From Variovorax sp. PAMC 28711 (lineage in GTDB: Bacteria > Pseudomonadota > Gammaproteobacteria > Burkholderiales > Burkholderiaceae_C), in contig NZ_CP014517.1 of NCBI RefSeq assembly GCF_001577265.1, positions 3,074,501 through 3,138,500 of the forward strand: 64,000 bases of DNA. Direction: 5' to 3'. A program made the position numbers and the translations under genes. This document shows, piece after piece, positions 37,244-48,401 of the stretch; position 1 is the stretch's first letter, and every line of letters starts with the position of its first letter. The notes under the pieces are model-generated. The model worked only from the letters and a program-made list of their open reading frames with translations, had not been told where the DNA came from and ran no database searches.

Positions 37244-38197
37244 ATGAAATCCTTCGCATTTGTTTTCCCCGGACAAGGCTCGCAGGCCGTCGGCATGCTC
37301 GACGCCTGGGGCGACCATCCAGCCGTGCGCGAAACCGTTCGCGAAGCCTCGGATGCGCTCGACCAGGATCTGGCGGCACTGATCAAGGACGGTCCGAAGG
37401 AGGCGCTGGGCCTCACGACCAACACCCAGCCCGTGATGCTGGTGGCGGGTGTCGCTGCCTGGCGCGCCTGGCAGGCCGAGGGCGGCGCGACGCCATCGGT
37501 GGTGGCCGGCCATTCGCTGGGCGAATACTCGGCGCTCGTCGCCTCCGGCGTCCTGACATTGGCGCAGGCTGCGCCTCTCGTGCGGTTCCGGGCGGATGCG
37601 ATGCAGAAGGCCGTGCCGGTCGGCACGGGCGCGATGGCCGCGATCCTCGGCATGGACGCCTTGAAAGTAATCGCTGGCTGCGGCGAAGTGACGGCTTCGT
37701 TCGGCGCGAGCAGTGGTGAAGTCGTCGAAGCCGTCAATTTCAACGAGCCGATGCAGACCGTGATCGCGGGCAGCAAGGCCGCCGTCGAAAAGGCGTGCGA
37801 AGTGCTCAAGGCCAACGGCGCCAAGCGTGCATTGCCGCTGCCGGTGTCGGCGCCTTTCCATTCGAGCCTGATGAAGCCGGCGGCCGAGGCGTTGCGAGGA
37901 AAACTCGCATCGACCGCGCTGGCGGCACCTCACATCCCGCTTGTCAACAACATCGATGTCGCGATCGAAAGCGCCCCCGAGCGCATTCGCGATGCGCTGG
38001 TGCGGCAGGCCGCCGGCCCGGTGCGTTGGGTCGAAACCGTTCAGGCACTGAAAGCCCGCGGTGTCGAGGCCATCATCGAGTGCGGACCCGGCAAGGTGCT
38101 GGCCGGCATGGTCAAGCGCATCGCCCCCGAGGTGACGGCTGCCTCGGTCTACGATCCGGCGACGCTCGCTGAAGCCCGGCAAGCGCTCGCCGCCTGA
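37244..38197 (+). CDS. fabD: Malonyl-CoA:ACP transacylase
   Basis: The 317-residue enzyme loads malonate on ACP. FVFPGQGSQ opens the protein, GHSLGEYSA supplies nucleophile Ser 91, and the partner His 206 is in PFHSSLM. ATG 37244 follows AGGAG; the open frame to 37226 is disfavoured. Confidence 0.97.
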   Translation: MKSFAFVFPGQGSQAVGMLDAWGDHPAVRETVREASDALDQDLAALIKDGPKEALGLTTNTQPVMLVAGVAAWRAWQAEGGATPSVVAGHSLGEYSALVASGVLTLAQAAPLVRFRADAMQKAVPVGTGAMAAILGMDALKVIAGCGEVTASFGASSGEVVEAVNFNEPMQTVIAGSKAAVEKACEVLKANGAKRALPLPVSAPFHSSLMKPAAEALRGKLASTALAAPHIPLVNNIDVAIESAPERIRDALVRQAAGPVRWVETVQALKARGVEAIIECGPGKVLAGMVKRIAPEVTAASVYDPATLAEARQALAA

Positions 38198-38226
38198 CGC
38201 CACATCACACATTCAGCAGACCCGAC

Positions 38227-39320
<1,094 letters not shown>

Positions 39321-39380
39321 TCGGCCGGCCGGGCCACTGCCTCCTGCAGGCCCGGCGCTCTCCCAGAAAGGTTTGCCGGC

Positions 39381-40625
39381 ATGACCAAACGCCGCGTCGT
39401 CGTGACCGGGCTCGGTTGCATCGCTCCTGTCGGTAACACGGTGTCCGAATCTTGGGCCAACCTGTTGGCCGGGAAATCGGGCATTGCGAACATCACTGCG
39501 TTCGACGCAAGCGCCTTCGCTTGCAAGTTCGCCGGTGAGGTCAAGGGTTTCGACATCACTCAATACATCTCGGAGAAGGAAGCGCGTCACATGGACCGCT
39601 TCATTCATCTGGGCTTTGCCGCCGCTATCCAGGCGGTGCAGGACAGCGGGTTGCCGATCGGCGACGACCTGTCCTATGAAGATGCCATTCGCATCGGCTG
39701 CAACATTGGCTCGGGCATTGGCGGTCTGCCGATGATCGAAGCCACGCACGGCGAATACACGAGTCGCGGCCCACGCCGCATCTCGCCTTTCTTCGTGCCG
39801 GCGTCGATCATCAACATGATCTCGGGTCACGTGTCGATCAAGTTCGGCTTCAAGGGCCCGAACATCGCGGTCGTGACTGCCTGCACGACGGGTCTGCATG
39901 CCATCGGGATGTCGGCGCGCATGATCGAGTACGGCGACGCCGACGTGATGATCGCTGGAGGTGCCGAGTCCACCATCTCTCCGCTGGGCATCGGCGGCTT
40001 CACCGCGCCACGGGCGTTGAGTACCCGCAACGACGATCCGGCCGCGGCGTCGCGTCCGTGGGACAAGGACCGTGACGGCTTCGTCCTGGGCGAGGGCGCC
40101 GGCGTGCTGGTGCTCGAAGAGTACGAACGCGCCAAGGCGCGCGGTGCCAAGATCTACGCGGAAGTCTCCGGCTTCGGCCTCACGGGCGACGCGTACCACA
40201 TGACCGCGCCCGACGTGGACGGCCCGCGGCGTTCGATGGCGATGGCGCTGGCCAACGCCGGCGTCAATGCCGACCAGGTGCAGTATCTCAACGCCCACGG
40301 CACCTCGACGCAGATCGGCGACGTCAACGAGACCAATGCGGTCAAGCTGGCGTTCGGCGATCACGCGAAGAAGCTGGTCGTGAATTCGACCAAGTCGATG
40401 ACCGGCCATCTGCTGGGCGGCGCCGGCGGCATCGAGTCGGTGTTCACCGTGCTGGCGCTGCATCACCAGAAGAGTCCTCCGACCATCAACATCTTCAACC
40501 AGGATCCGGAGTGCGACCTGGACTACTGCGCCAACGAAGCGCGCGACCTCAAGATCGATGTGGCCGTGAAGAACAACTTTGGCTTTGGCGGCACCAACGG
40601 CACGCTGGTGTTCAAGCGCGTTTGA
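39381..40625 (+). CDS. fabF: Beta-ketoacyl-ACP synthase II
   Basis: The 414-residue elongating condensing enzyme has Cys 168 in VVTACTTG and the two histidines in NAHGTSTQ and MTGHLLGGAGG. VVVTGLGCIAPVG begins the protein. It closes the plsX-fabHDG-acpP-fabF group, 60 bp after acpP. Confidence 0.97.
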   Translation: MTKRRVVVTGLGCIAPVGNTVSESWANLLAGKSGIANITAFDASAFACKFAGEVKGFDITQYISEKEARHMDRFIHLGFAAAIQAVQDSGLPIGDDLSYEDAIRIGCNIGSGIGGLPMIEATHGEYTSRGPRRISPFFVPASIINMISGHVSIKFGFKGPNIAVVTACTTGLHAIGMSARMIEYGDADVMIAGGAESTISPLGIGGFTAPRALSTRNDDPAAASRPWDKDRDGFVLGEGAGVLVLEEYERAKARGAKIYAEVSGFGLTGDAYHMTAPDVDGPRRSMAMALANAGVNADQVQYLNAHGTSTQIGDVNETNAVKLAFGDHAKKLVVNSTKSMTGHLLGGAGGIESVFTVLALHHQKSPPTINIFNQDPECDLDYCANEARDLKIDVAVKNNFGFGGTNGTLVFKRV

Positions 40626-40638
40626 TTTCCTCCTTTTC

Positions 40639-41091
40639 ATGCACAGCGCCCCGTCGGTAACTTATCCGGTGGGGCGTTCGCGCTATGCGACCCGGCTTTT
40701 GGCACTCATCTGGGCCGCGGGGGCCTGCTGCGCAGGCGCTGCCTGCTATTCACTCGATCATGTGGGATGGCGCGGGCTGCTGTTGGTCGCAAGCACCGTC
40801 CTGGCGGGCGCCGCGGCTTTGGGTTCGTTGATCAAGGCCCCGGTGGCCAACCTCGCATTCGACGGCCAGCGCTGGTCGCTTTCCGGCGAGCCTTCGCAAC
40901 AGATCGCAGATGCGATCGTGGTGCTTGATTTTCAGGTGCTGCTTCTGGTGCGGCTCGATGTGCCGAGGGCTTCGGCCCGCTGGCTCTGGCTGGAGCGTCG
41001 TGCGCAGCCGGCAATATGGCACGACGTGCGCCGAGCGCTTTATTCGCGTGCACCGTCTGCCGTCGAGCGCGCCTTGCCGGGGGTGCCATGA
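40639..41091 (+). CDS. Small inner-membrane protein upstream of rpoE (YgfX-like)
   Basis: The 150-residue protein has two adjacent hydrophobic helices (about 20-37 and 44-62) followed by a soluble beta-rich part with FDGQRWSLSG and a Trp-rich segment WLWLERR. Size, helix pair and position recall the YgfX/CptA family, but the similarity is not strong enough for a firm name. It lies 13 bp after fabF and its stop overlaps the rpoE ATG, so it is probably co-transcribed with the sigma factor. Confidence 0.65.
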   Translation: MHSAPSVTYPVGRSRYATRLLALIWAAGACCAGAACYSLDHVGWRGLLLVASTVLAGAAALGSLIKAPVANLAFDGQRWSLSGEPSQQIADAIVVLDFQVLLLVRLDVPRASARWLWLERRAQPAIWHDVRRALYSRAPSAVERALPGVP

Positions 41092-41758
41092 GCGATATCC
41101 AGCCGCCCGCACCGTCCGACATCGGGCCCATTGACCCCTCGGCACCGCCGAAGCCCGGTGAGGTCGATTTGCAACTCGTGCTGCGAACCGTCGCTGGCGA
41201 CCAGAAAGCGTTCGAACTGCTGGTCATCAAATACCAGAGGCGGATCGAGCGACTGATCGGACGCATGGTTCGTGATGTCGATCTGGTCGAAGACATCGCG
41301 CAGGAGACTTTCATTCGCGCTTACCGCGCGTTGCACCAGTTTCGCGGCGACGCGCAGTTCTACACCTGGCTGTACCGGATCGCCGTCAATACGGCCAAGA
41401 AGGCGCTGGTCGACATGAAGCGCGACCCACCGTCTCCGAGAGCGCACTGCGGCCCGGCTCGGACGACGACGATGAAACTTACCGGCCCGGAAACGAACCA
41501 ACCACCGACGAGACCCCTGAAACCATCCTGGCTGCCAACGAAATTGCGCGTGCCGTGGAGGCCGCGATGGAAGCGCTGCCGGCCGAATTGCGGCAGGCAG
41601 TGACGTTGCGGGAGATCGAGGGCATGAGCTACGAAGAGATCGCCGAGGTCATGAATTGCCCGATCGGCACGGTGCGTTCGCGGATTTTCCGTGCGCGCGA
41701 GGCCATTTCGGCACGGGTCAAACCGTTGCTGGACAACCAGACGGGCAAGCGCTGGTAA
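41088..41758 (+). CDS. rpoE: RNA polymerase sigma-E factor, frame broken
   Basis: Two frames together give a 223-residue ECF sigma factor. From ATG 41088 region 2 is intact (DLVEDIAQETFIRAYRALHQF, FYTWLYRIAVNTAK). At about 41427-41432, after MKRDP, the frame breaks, and the +2 frame continues VSESALRPG to region 4 (LREIEGMSYEEIAEVMNCP, GTVRSRIFRAREAI), ending at 41758. The 671-base span lacks one base for a continuous frame; one inserted base restores MKRDPTVSES. It should direct the envelope-stress regulon and be held by RseA (next gene). If the break is real, region 4 and promoter recognition are lost; a sequencing indel is more likely. Confidence 0.9.
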
Positions 41759-41771
41759 GCAGGTGAATGAA

Positions 41772-42422
41772 ATGAATCAAATGAACACGATCCCCGAACA
41801 AATTTCCGCGTTGGCCGACGGCCAGTTGCAGGGCGACGAATTCGCAGCGGTGATGCGCCAGTTGGGCGAAAAATCGGATCTGCGCGCGACCTGGCGAACC
41901 TATCACGTCGTGGGCGATGTGCTGCGCTCCGGCGGCCATGCGCCTTGCAGCGATGGCTCGGCCTTTCTGTCGAAGTTGCAGCAACGGCTCGCGGCCGAAC
42001 AGATTCGCCCGCAATCCGCGGCCCCGAGCGCGCCGGCGCCGGTGACGGTGGCTGAAGCGGCCAACGAGCCGGTATTTCGTTGGAAGCTGGTGGCCGGCGC
42101 GGCCTCGTTGGCTGCGGCCGCAGCGATCGGCTGGACGTGGGTCGGTATGAGTTCTGGCGCGAGCGGGGCGCAATTGGCGCAACAGGAACAGCGACTCCAG
42201 GACCCCTCGCGATCGGTGCTCGCAGTGGCCGGTTCACCGACACCGACCAGCGCGCTGCTGTCGTCCACCCGGGTGCTGGTGGGCAAGGGTGCCGAGGCGC
42301 AAGTAATGCTGCGCGATCCGCGGCTGGATGAATTGCTCGAAGCGCATCAGCAAGTCGGCGGTGCATCGCAGATGCCTTCTGGCTTCCTGCGCAACGCGAC
42401 GTTCGAAGCCCCTTCGCGCTGA
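41772..42422 (+). CDS. rseA: Anti-sigma-E factor RseA/MucA
   Basis: The 216-residue protein has an N-terminal sigma-binding domain (EQISALADGQL, WRTYHVVGDVLR), a membrane helix at about 105-125 and a periplasmic C-terminal part. It should hold sigma-E at the membrane until proteolysis. ATG 41772 has AGGTGA at good distance; the open frame starting in rpoE at 41691 is not the start. Confidence 0.92.
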   Translation: MNQMNTIPEQISALADGQLQGDEFAAVMRQLGEKSDLRATWRTYHVVGDVLRSGGHAPCSDGSAFLSKLQQRLAAEQIRPQSAAPSAPAPVTVAEAANEPVFRWKLVAGAASLAAAAAIGWTWVGMSSGASGAQLAQQEQRLQDPSRSVLAVAGSPTPTSALLSSTRVLVGKGAEAQVMLRDPRLDELLEAHQQVGGASQMPSGFLRNATFEAPSR

Positions 42423-42442
42423 ACGCGCAGCCGGCCGACCGC

Positions 42443-43507
42443 ATGACTGTTTCGCTGCCAATGTCTGCTCGCAAGATCGCTCTCGTCTTTGCCGCGCTGT
42501 GCATGGTGCAGTTCGCATTGGCGCAAACGCGCAGTGCGCCAGGCGGAGGCATGGCTATCGCGCCGTCGGCGCCGCTGGGCGATACGCCCACGCTGAGCGT
42601 CGTCGAGTGGTTGCAGCGCATGCACTCGGCCTCCCGCCAGCGCAGCTATGTCGGAACGTTCGTGGTCTCGGCGGCGACCGGCGATCTGTCGAGCGCGCGC
42701 ATCTGGCATGTGTGCGAAGGTGACCTCCAAATGGAGCGCGTCGAAGCGCTCTCCGGTCCGCCGCGCTCCACCTTCCGGCGCAACGATCGCGTGATGACTT
42801 TCCTGCCCGATGCCAAGGTGGTGAAGAGCGAAAAGCGCGACAGTCTTGAATTGTTCCCCAACTTACTCGGCACACCGGATTCTGCGCTCAACGATTTTTA
42901 CAGCGTGCGTGTGCTCGGCAAGGGCCGCGTGGCCGGTTTCGATGCCGATGTGGTGAATCTCGTGCCGCGCGACATGCTGCGCTTCGGGTATCGCATCTGG
43001 AGCGAGCGCCGGTCGGGGCTCGTCGTGAAACTTCAGACGCTCGATGGCGAAGGTCGCGTGGTCGAGCAGTCGGCGTTCTCCGAGCTGCAGCTCGACGCGC
43101 CGGTCAAGGTACAAGCCTTGTCTCAGATGATGGCCGACACCACTGGCTACCGAATCGAAAAATCCGAGCTCGATCGCACCACGCCGCAGGCCGAGGGCTG
43201 GACCCTGAAGAACCCGGTGGACGGTTTCAAGCCGGCCAGCTGCTACCGCCGCACCCTGGGAGGCGCCGGGTCCGGCGAGCATGCGATGCAATGGACATTC
43301 ACGGACGGTCTTGCAACCGTCTCGCTGTTCGTCGAGCCCTATGACGCGCAACGGCAGCCCAAAGAAGTTTTGCTGGCGCTCGGCGCCACCCACACCATGA
43401 CACGTCGGCTGGTGGACCCTTCCGGCGACTGGTGGCTGACGGCGGTGGGCGAAGTGCCGCCGCAGACGCTCGAAGCATTTGCGTTGCGGCTTGCCCGTAC
43501 CCGCTGA
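42443..43507 (+). CDS. rseB: Sigma-E regulator RseB/MucB
   Basis: The 354-residue periplasmic protein has a signal peptide (cleavage about residue 27, FALAQ) and the MucB/RseB N-terminal LolA-like domain (VEWLQRMHSASRQRSYVGTFV), then the C-terminal domain with GYRIWSERRSGLVVKLQ. It protects RseA from cleavage and senses lipid or LPS stress. No rseC follows; mucD does. Confidence 0.92.
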   Translation: MTVSLPMSARKIALVFAALCMVQFALAQTRSAPGGGMAIAPSAPLGDTPTLSVVEWLQRMHSASRQRSYVGTFVVSAATGDLSSARIWHVCEGDLQMERVEALSGPPRSTFRRNDRVMTFLPDAKVVKSEKRDSLELFPNLLGTPDSALNDFYSVRVLGKGRVAGFDADVVNLVPRDMLRFGYRIWSERRSGLVVKLQTLDGEGRVVEQSAFSELQLDAPVKVQALSQMMADTTGYRIEKSELDRTTPQAEGWTLKNPVDGFKPASCYRRTLGGAGSGEHAMQWTFTDGLATVSLFVEPYDAQRQPKEVLLALGATHTMTRRLVDPSGDWWLTAVGEVPPQTLEAFALRLARTR

Positions 43508-43561
43508 GCGCCGTGTCGCCGCGTGTCGTTGAAGCAGGTTTTTTCTAAGAAAGAGATGTTG

Positions 43562-45064
43562 ATGATGTTTCCAGTCGACGGAAAAAAGATCCGCTCCTGT
43601 TTGCTCGCATGCACCATGGCCGTGGCGGCCACGGGCGGGCTGATGCCGGTGACCGCGGTGCACGCGCAGACGCGCACGCTGCCGGATTTCACCGATCTGG
43701 TCGATCAGGTCGGCCCGTCGGTGGTCAACATCCGCACGGTCGAAAAGGTCGCGCAGCGCGGCGCCGGCAACGGCAGTGGCAACGGTGAGATGGACGAGGA
43801 GATGCAGGAATTTTTCCGGCGATTTTTCGGACAACCGCTGCCGGGGGCACCCGGCACGCCGAAATCCACGCCGCGTCCGAACCGGCCGCAGCAGCCGCAG
43901 GAAGAAGAGCGCCCGCGCGGCGTGGGCTCCGGCTTTATCCTGACGGCCGATGGCTACGTGATGACCAATGCGCATGTGGTCGAAGGCGCTTCCGAAGTGA
44001 TGGTCACCTTGCCCGACAAGCGTGAGTTCAAAGCAAAGATCATCGGCACCGACAAACGCACCGACGTTGCTGTGGTGAAGATCGAAGGCGCCGCGCTGCC
44101 CGCCGTGAAGATCGGCGACATCTCCAAACTGCGCGTCGGCGAATGGGTGATGGCGATCGGCTCGCCGTTCGGGCTCGAGAACACCGTCACGGCCGGCATC
44201 GTGAGCGCCAAGCAGCGCGACACCGGTGACTACCTCCCTTTCATCCAGACCGATGTGGCCATCAACCCTGGAAACTCGGGCGGTCCGCTGATTAACATGC
44301 GCGGCGAAGTGGTTGGCATCAACAGCCAGATCTATTCGCGTTCCGGCGGGTTCATGGGCATCTCGTTCTCGATCCCGATCGACGAGGCGATTCGCGTGAG
44401 CGACCAGCTGCGCACCACGGGCCGCGTCTCGCGCGGTCGCATCGGCGTGCAGATCGATCAGGTCACCAAGGACGTGGCCGAGTCCATCGGACTCGGCAAG
44501 GCGCAAGGGGCGCTGGTGCGCGGCGTCGAAGCCGGCTCGCCCGGCGAGAAGGCCGGCATCGAAGCGGGCGACATCATCACCAAATTCGACGGCAAGGCCA
44601 TCGAGAAGCCGAGTGACCTGCCGCGGCTGGTCGGCAATACGAAGCCTGGCACCAAGAGCGCGTTGACGGTGTTTCGGCGCGGCGCATCGAAAGAGCTGAC
44701 AGTCACCATTGCGGAAATCGAGCCGGAAAAGCAGGTCAAGACCATCGAACGCGACGAGCCTGTGCCGAAGCCTTCTGCTTCAGCCGCAGCGAAGTCGCTG
44801 GGCCTCGCGTTAAGCGATCTCACGGACGCACAGAAAAAAGAACTGAAGCTCAAGGGCGGCGTGAAGATCGATGCCGCCACCGAGTCTGCTGCGCGTGCTG
44901 GATTGCGCGAAGGCGACGTGATCCTGGCGGTGAGTAACGTCGAGGTGTCCAACGTGCGCGAATTCGATGGCGTGCTCTCTAAGGCGGACAAGGCCAAGCC
45001 GGTCAGCGTGCTCTTCAGGCGCGGCGATTGGGCACAGTACGCACTGATCCGACCCGCACGCTGA
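43562..45064 (+). CDS. mucD: Periplasmic serine protease MucD/DegP (HtrA family)
   Basis: The roughly 500-residue protein has a signal peptide ending HAQ, a trypsin-like domain with His 138 (TNAHVV), Asp 168 (TDVAVV) and Ser 239 (GNSGGP), and two C-terminal PDZ domains (about 285-370 and 410-495). A Gly/Asn-rich linker lies at about 65-80. It degrades misfolded envelope proteins and in this operon type also dampens sigma-E. Three ATGs lie close together (43556, 43562, 43565); 43562 has the best spacing from AAAGAG. A terminator follows at 45085. Confidence 0.94.
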   Translation: MMFPVDGKKIRSCLLACTMAVAATGGLMPVTAVHAQTRTLPDFTDLVDQVGPSVVNIRTVEKVAQRGAGNGSGNGEMDEEMQEFFRRFFGQPLPGAPGTPKSTPRPNRPQQPQEEERPRGVGSGFILTADGYVMTNAHVVEGASEVMVTLPDKREFKAKIIGTDKRTDVAVVKIEGAALPAVKIGDISKLRVGEWVMAIGSPFGLENTVTAGIVSAKQRDTGDYLPFIQTDVAINPGNSGGPLINMRGEVVGINSQIYSRSGGFMGISFSIPIDEAIRVSDQLRTTGRVSRGRIGVQIDQVTKDVAESIGLGKAQGALVRGVEAGSPGEKAGIEAGDIITKFDGKAIEKPSDLPRLVGNTKPGTKSALTVFRRGASKELTVTIAEIEPEKQVKTIERDEPVPKPSASAAAKSLGLALSDLTDAQKKELKLKGGVKIDAATESAARAGLREGDVILAVSNVEVSNVREFDGVLSKADKAKPVSVLFRRGDWAQYALIRPAR

Positions 45065-45084
45065 TTCGGAGGATCCCGTCAAGT

Positions 45085-45119
45085 GGCCCCACCCGGTAGT
45101 CGGGTTTGGGGCCTTTTTT
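45085..45119 (+). terminator. Terminator after mucD
   Basis: GGCCCCACCCG pairs with CGGGTTTGGGGCC with small internal mismatches and is followed by TTTTTT. It closes the rpoE-rseA-rseB-mucD unit 20 bp after the stop. Confidence 0.85.
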
Positions 45120-45454
45120 GAGACAGTTGAAGCCTTGAAAGGCCTGACTTTCAGTTTTTTTCAATGGCGCTTTAGCCATGGATTAGTTGGTGAATGCTAA
45201 CTTGATAGGTAGGCTTAGGACCACTTTCGGTAGAATGAGCCTGTTCAGACAATCACTTGTGACATAAGCAGGCGTGACACCTTCACGATGCGGTATTCCA
45301 ACAGGCAGTCCACCGGTGCTCCACAGATCACCCACAAGTTGTTCAGAACTTAGTCCACCGATTCTGTTGATAACTTGTTGATATCTTTCATGTTGCTGAC
45401 CTGCAACGACCTTTCACGACCCCTTCTGCGGATGTACGTCCTTTCCTTTTTGCC
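45120..45454. other. Non-coding AT-richer stretch between mucD and lepA
   Basis: I see no gene with a ribosome binding site here. It contains a loose group of DnaA-box-like 9-mers (45319-45327, 45330-45338, 45365-45373, 45376-45384), none a perfect TTATCCACA, and must hold a promoter for lepA. Confidence 0.5.
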
Positions 45455-45466
45455 TACAATGAAGTT

Positions 45467-45531
45467 CCAACTACTGCAGTTGCCATTGCTTGTTGGTTCA
45501 GGGCGCGTCTCCGTAAGACGCGCCCTTTTTT
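45467..45531 (+). ncRNA. Candidate small RNA with its own terminator, upstream of lepA
   Basis: A perfect 10-bp stem (GGGCGCGTCT / AGACGCGCCC, 45501-45525) followed by six T forms an intrinsic terminator 56 bp before lepA, where no upstream gene ends. A -10-like TACAAT lies at 45455-45460, which would give a transcript of about 65 nt. A 5' CCAAC and later GTTGG could form another stem. It may be a free small RNA or a lepA attenuator. The terminator is clear; the promoter is weak. Confidence 0.4.
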
Positions 45532-45586
45532 CTTGCCTGTCGCCTTCTGCGCACCAGCCAATTCAAGTACTTAAGCGTTCCCGTTG

Positions 45587-47398
45587 ATGAATCACATCAG
45601 AAACTTTTCGATCATTGCGCACATCGACCACGGCAAGTCGACGCTCGCAGACCGCTTGATCCAGCGTTGCGGCGGTCTCGAAGATCGTCAGATGGAAGCG
45701 CAGGTTTTGGACTCGATGGACATCGAGAAAGAGCGTGGGATAACCATCAAGGCGCAGACCGCTGCGCTGCACTACAAAGCGCTCGATGGACAGGTCTACA
45801 ACCTCAATCTGATCGACACACCGGGGCATGTCGACTTCTCGTATGAAGTGAGTCGCTCGCTCTCAGCGTGCGAAGGCGCATTGCTCGTGGTCGATGCATC
45901 GCAAGGTGTCGAAGCGCAGACGGTGGCCAATTGCTACACGGCACTCGATCTCGGCGTCGAGGTGCTGCCGGTGCTGAACAAGATCGACTTGCCGAACGCG
46001 GACCCCGACAACGCCAGGTCTGAAATCGAAGACGTGATCGGCATCGACGCCACCGAGGCGATTTTGTGTTCTGCCAAGACCGGCATCGGCATCGACGACA
46101 TCCTCGAAGCCGTGGTCGCCAAGGTGCCGCCACCGCGTGGCAATCCCGATGCGGCGCTGCGCGCGATGATCATCGACAGCTGGTTCGATCCGTACGTCGG
46201 TGTCGTGATGCTGGTGCGGGTTGTGGACGGCCGACTGGTGAAGGGTGAACGCATCAAGATGATGGCGTCCGGCGCGATGTACAACGCCGACAACCTGGGT
46301 GTGTTCACGCCGGCCACCGAAAAACGCGAGTCACTGGAAGCGGGCGAGGTGGGCTTCATCATCGCCGGCATCAAGGAACTGCAGGCGGCCAAGGTCGGCG
46401 ACACGGTCACCCTGATCAAGCCCGGCACCGGCGGCGCAGCAGCCACCGCAACCGAAGCGCTCCCGGGTTTCAAGGAAATTCAGCCGCAGGTGTTCGCCGG
46501 GCTGTACCCGACCGAAGCGAGCGAATACGACTCGCTGCGCGACGCACTTGAAAAACTCAAGCTCAACGACGCTTCGCTGCACTATGAGCCCGAGGTCAGC
46601 CAGGCGCTGGGCTTCGGCTTTCGATGCGGCTTTCTCGGCCTGCTGCACATGGAGATCGTGCAGGAGCGACTGGAGCGCGAGTTCGACCAGGACCTGATCA
46701 CCACCGCACCGAGCGTGGTCTACGAGGTGGTCAAGAACGACGGCACCGTCCTGATGGTCGAAAACCCGTCCAAGATGCCCGAGATCGGCAAGACCGCCGA
46801 GATCCGCGAACCCATCGTCACGATGCACCTCTACATGCCACAAGAGTACGTGGGCGTGGTGATGACGCTCGCCAACCAGAAGCGCGGCGTGCAAATGAAC
46901 ATGGCCTACAAGGGCCGCCAGGTGGTGTTGACCTACGAGATGCCGCTGGCCGAAATCGTGCTCGATTTCTTCGACAAGCTCAAGAGCGTCAGCCGGGGCT
47001 ATGCCTCGATGGACTACGAGTTCAAGGAGTACCGCTCGGCCGAGGTGGTGAAGGTCGACATTCTGCTCAACGGCGAGAAGGTCGATGCGCTGTCGATCAT
47101 GTTGCACCGCAGCCAGAGCGTGTACCGCGGCCGCGCCGTGGTGTCGAAGATGCGCGAGATCATTTCGCGCCAGATGTTCGACGTCGCGATCCAGGCCGCC
47201 ATCGGGGTCAACATCATCGCGCGTGAGACAATCAAAGCGCTCCGAAAGAACGTGCTCGCCAAGTGCTACGGCGGTGACATCAGCCGCAAGAAAAAGCTGC
47301 TCGAGAAGCAGAAAGCGGGCAAGAAAAGAATGAAGCAGATCGGCTCGGTCGAGGTCCCGCAAGAGGCCTTCCTTGCCATCCTGCAAGTCGAAGACTGA
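45587..47398 (+). CDS. lepA: Elongation factor 4 (LepA)
   Basis: The 603-residue translational GTPase has G1 AHIDHGKST (11-19), G2 around RGITIK, G3 DTPGHVDF and G4 NKID, followed by the LepA C-terminal domain with the lysine-rich end ([16 protein letters not shown]). It back-translocates or rescues stalled ribosomes. ATG 45587 lacks a visible ribosome binding site. Confidence 0.97.
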   Translation: MNHIRNFSIIAHIDHGKSTLADRLIQRCGGLEDRQMEAQVLDSMDIEKERGITIKAQTAALHYKALDGQVYNLNLIDTPGHVDFSYEVSRSLSACEGALLVVDASQGVEAQTVANCYTALDLGVEVLPVLNKIDLPNADPDNARSEIEDVIGIDATEAILCSAKTGIGIDDILEAVVAKVPPPRGNPDAALRAMIIDSWFDPYVGVVMLVRVVDGRLVKGERIKMMASGAMYNADNLGVFTPATEKRESLEAGEVGFIIAGIKELQAAKVGDTVTLIKPGTGGAAATATEALPGFKEIQPQVFAGLYPTEASEYDSLRDALEKLKLNDASLHYEPEVSQALGFGFRCGFLGLLHMEIVQERLEREFDQDLITTAPSVVYEVVKNDGTVLMVENPSKMPEIGKTAEIREPIVTMHLYMPQEYVGVVMTLANQKRGVQMNMAYKGRQVVLTYEMPLAEIVLDFFDKLKSVSRGYASMDYEFKEYRSAEVVKVDILLNGEKVDALSIMLHRSQSVYRGRAVVSKMREIISRQMFDVAIQAAIGVNIIARETIKALRKNVLAKCYGGDISRKKKLLEKQKAGKKRMKQIGSVEVPQEAFLAILQVED

Positions 47399-47402
47399 AT
47401 CC

Positions 47403-48374
47403 ATGGCATTCCTCACCTCCCTGATCCTCGCGGCGTTTGCCGGCTACATCGGCGCCTGGTATTTCGGCGTGGTCGAAGGCAACTTCGCGCTGCTGCTGTT
47501 CCTGGCCACCGTCGTCACCGGCATCTACTGGCTGGCCGAGCGCTTCTACTTTTTGCCCAAGCGCCGTCGCGCGGCCCAAACGCTCGACGCGTCGCTGGCC
47601 GAACGCAATGCGCGCCTGGCCGACAAGGGCATCACGCAGGTCGACACGGTCGACGTGAAGGCGCGCGAACGGCTGGTCATGCAGCCCTGGTGGCTCGACT
47701 GGACAGCGGGCTTGTTCCCGGTGATCCTGGCCGTCTTCTTGCTGCGCTCGTTCCTGTTCGAGCCGTTCAAGATCCCGTCGGGCTCGATGATGCCGACGCT
47801 GCTCACCGGCGACCTGATCCTGGTCAACAAATTCACCTACGGCCTGCGCCTGCCGGTCATCAATACCAAGTTGACAAACGGCACGCCACCGGCGCGCGGC
47901 GACGTGATGGTGTTCCGCTATCCGCCGCAGCCGAGCCTGGACTACATCAAGCGCGTGGTCGGGGTGCCGGGCGACGAGGTGGCCTACCTCAACAAGAAGC
48001 TCACGATCAACGGCAAGCCGGTCCCCAAGGACGCGCTTCCCGACTATTTCGACGAGGAAGCGATGCGCTACCTCAAGCAATACAACGAGGACCTCGTGGG
48101 CAAGCAGCACCATTTGCTCAACGACGACAGTCGCCGTGCCGGCCTGTCCGAAGCCGAGATCATGGCGTTCCCAAATCGTGACAATTGTCGTTACAGTGTC
48201 GAAGGCGTGGTGTGCAAGGTCCCTGAAGGGAGCTACTTCATGATGGGCGACAACCGCGACAACTCGCTCGATTCACGCTACTGGGGCTTCGTTCCGGACA
48301 AGAACATTGTCGGCAGGGCGTTCTTCATCTGGATGAACTTCGGCAATTTCAAGCGCATCGGCGCATTCCAATAA
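47403..48374 (+). CDS. lepB: Signal peptidase I
   Basis: The 323-residue inner-membrane protease has two N-terminal helices and a third at about 100-118, then the catalytic Ser 128 (PSGSMMPT) and Lys 183 (YIKRVVG), and the GDNRDNSLDSRYWG box. It cleaves exported preproteins. ATG 47403 lies 4 bp after lepA, the classical lepA-lepB pair. Confidence 0.97.
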   Translation: MAFLTSLILAAFAGYIGAWYFGVVEGNFALLLFLATVVTGIYWLAERFYFLPKRRRAAQTLDASLAERNARLADKGITQVDTVDVKARERLVMQPWWLDWTAGLFPVILAVFLLRSFLFEPFKIPSGSMMPTLLTGDLILVNKFTYGLRLPVINTKLTNGTPPARGDVMVFRYPPQPSLDYIKRVVGVPGDEVAYLNKKLTINGKPVPKDALPDYFDEEAMRYLKQYNEDLVGKQHHLLNDDSRRAGLSEAEIMAFPNRDNCRYSVEGVVCKVPEGSYFMMGDNRDNSLDSRYWGFVPDKNIVGRAFFIWMNFGNFKRIGAFQ

Positions 48375-48401
48375 AACAAGTCATTCGAGGGGTCTGAGGG
48401 C

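Noticed and set aside
42863..44506. 547-codon minus-strand open frame
   Set aside because: Antisense to rseB and mucD; no motif.
45375..45587. 70-codon plus frame ending on the lepA start codon
   Set aside because: The one-base overlap with lepA is attractive, but there is no ribosome binding site, and the frame runs through an intrinsic terminator.
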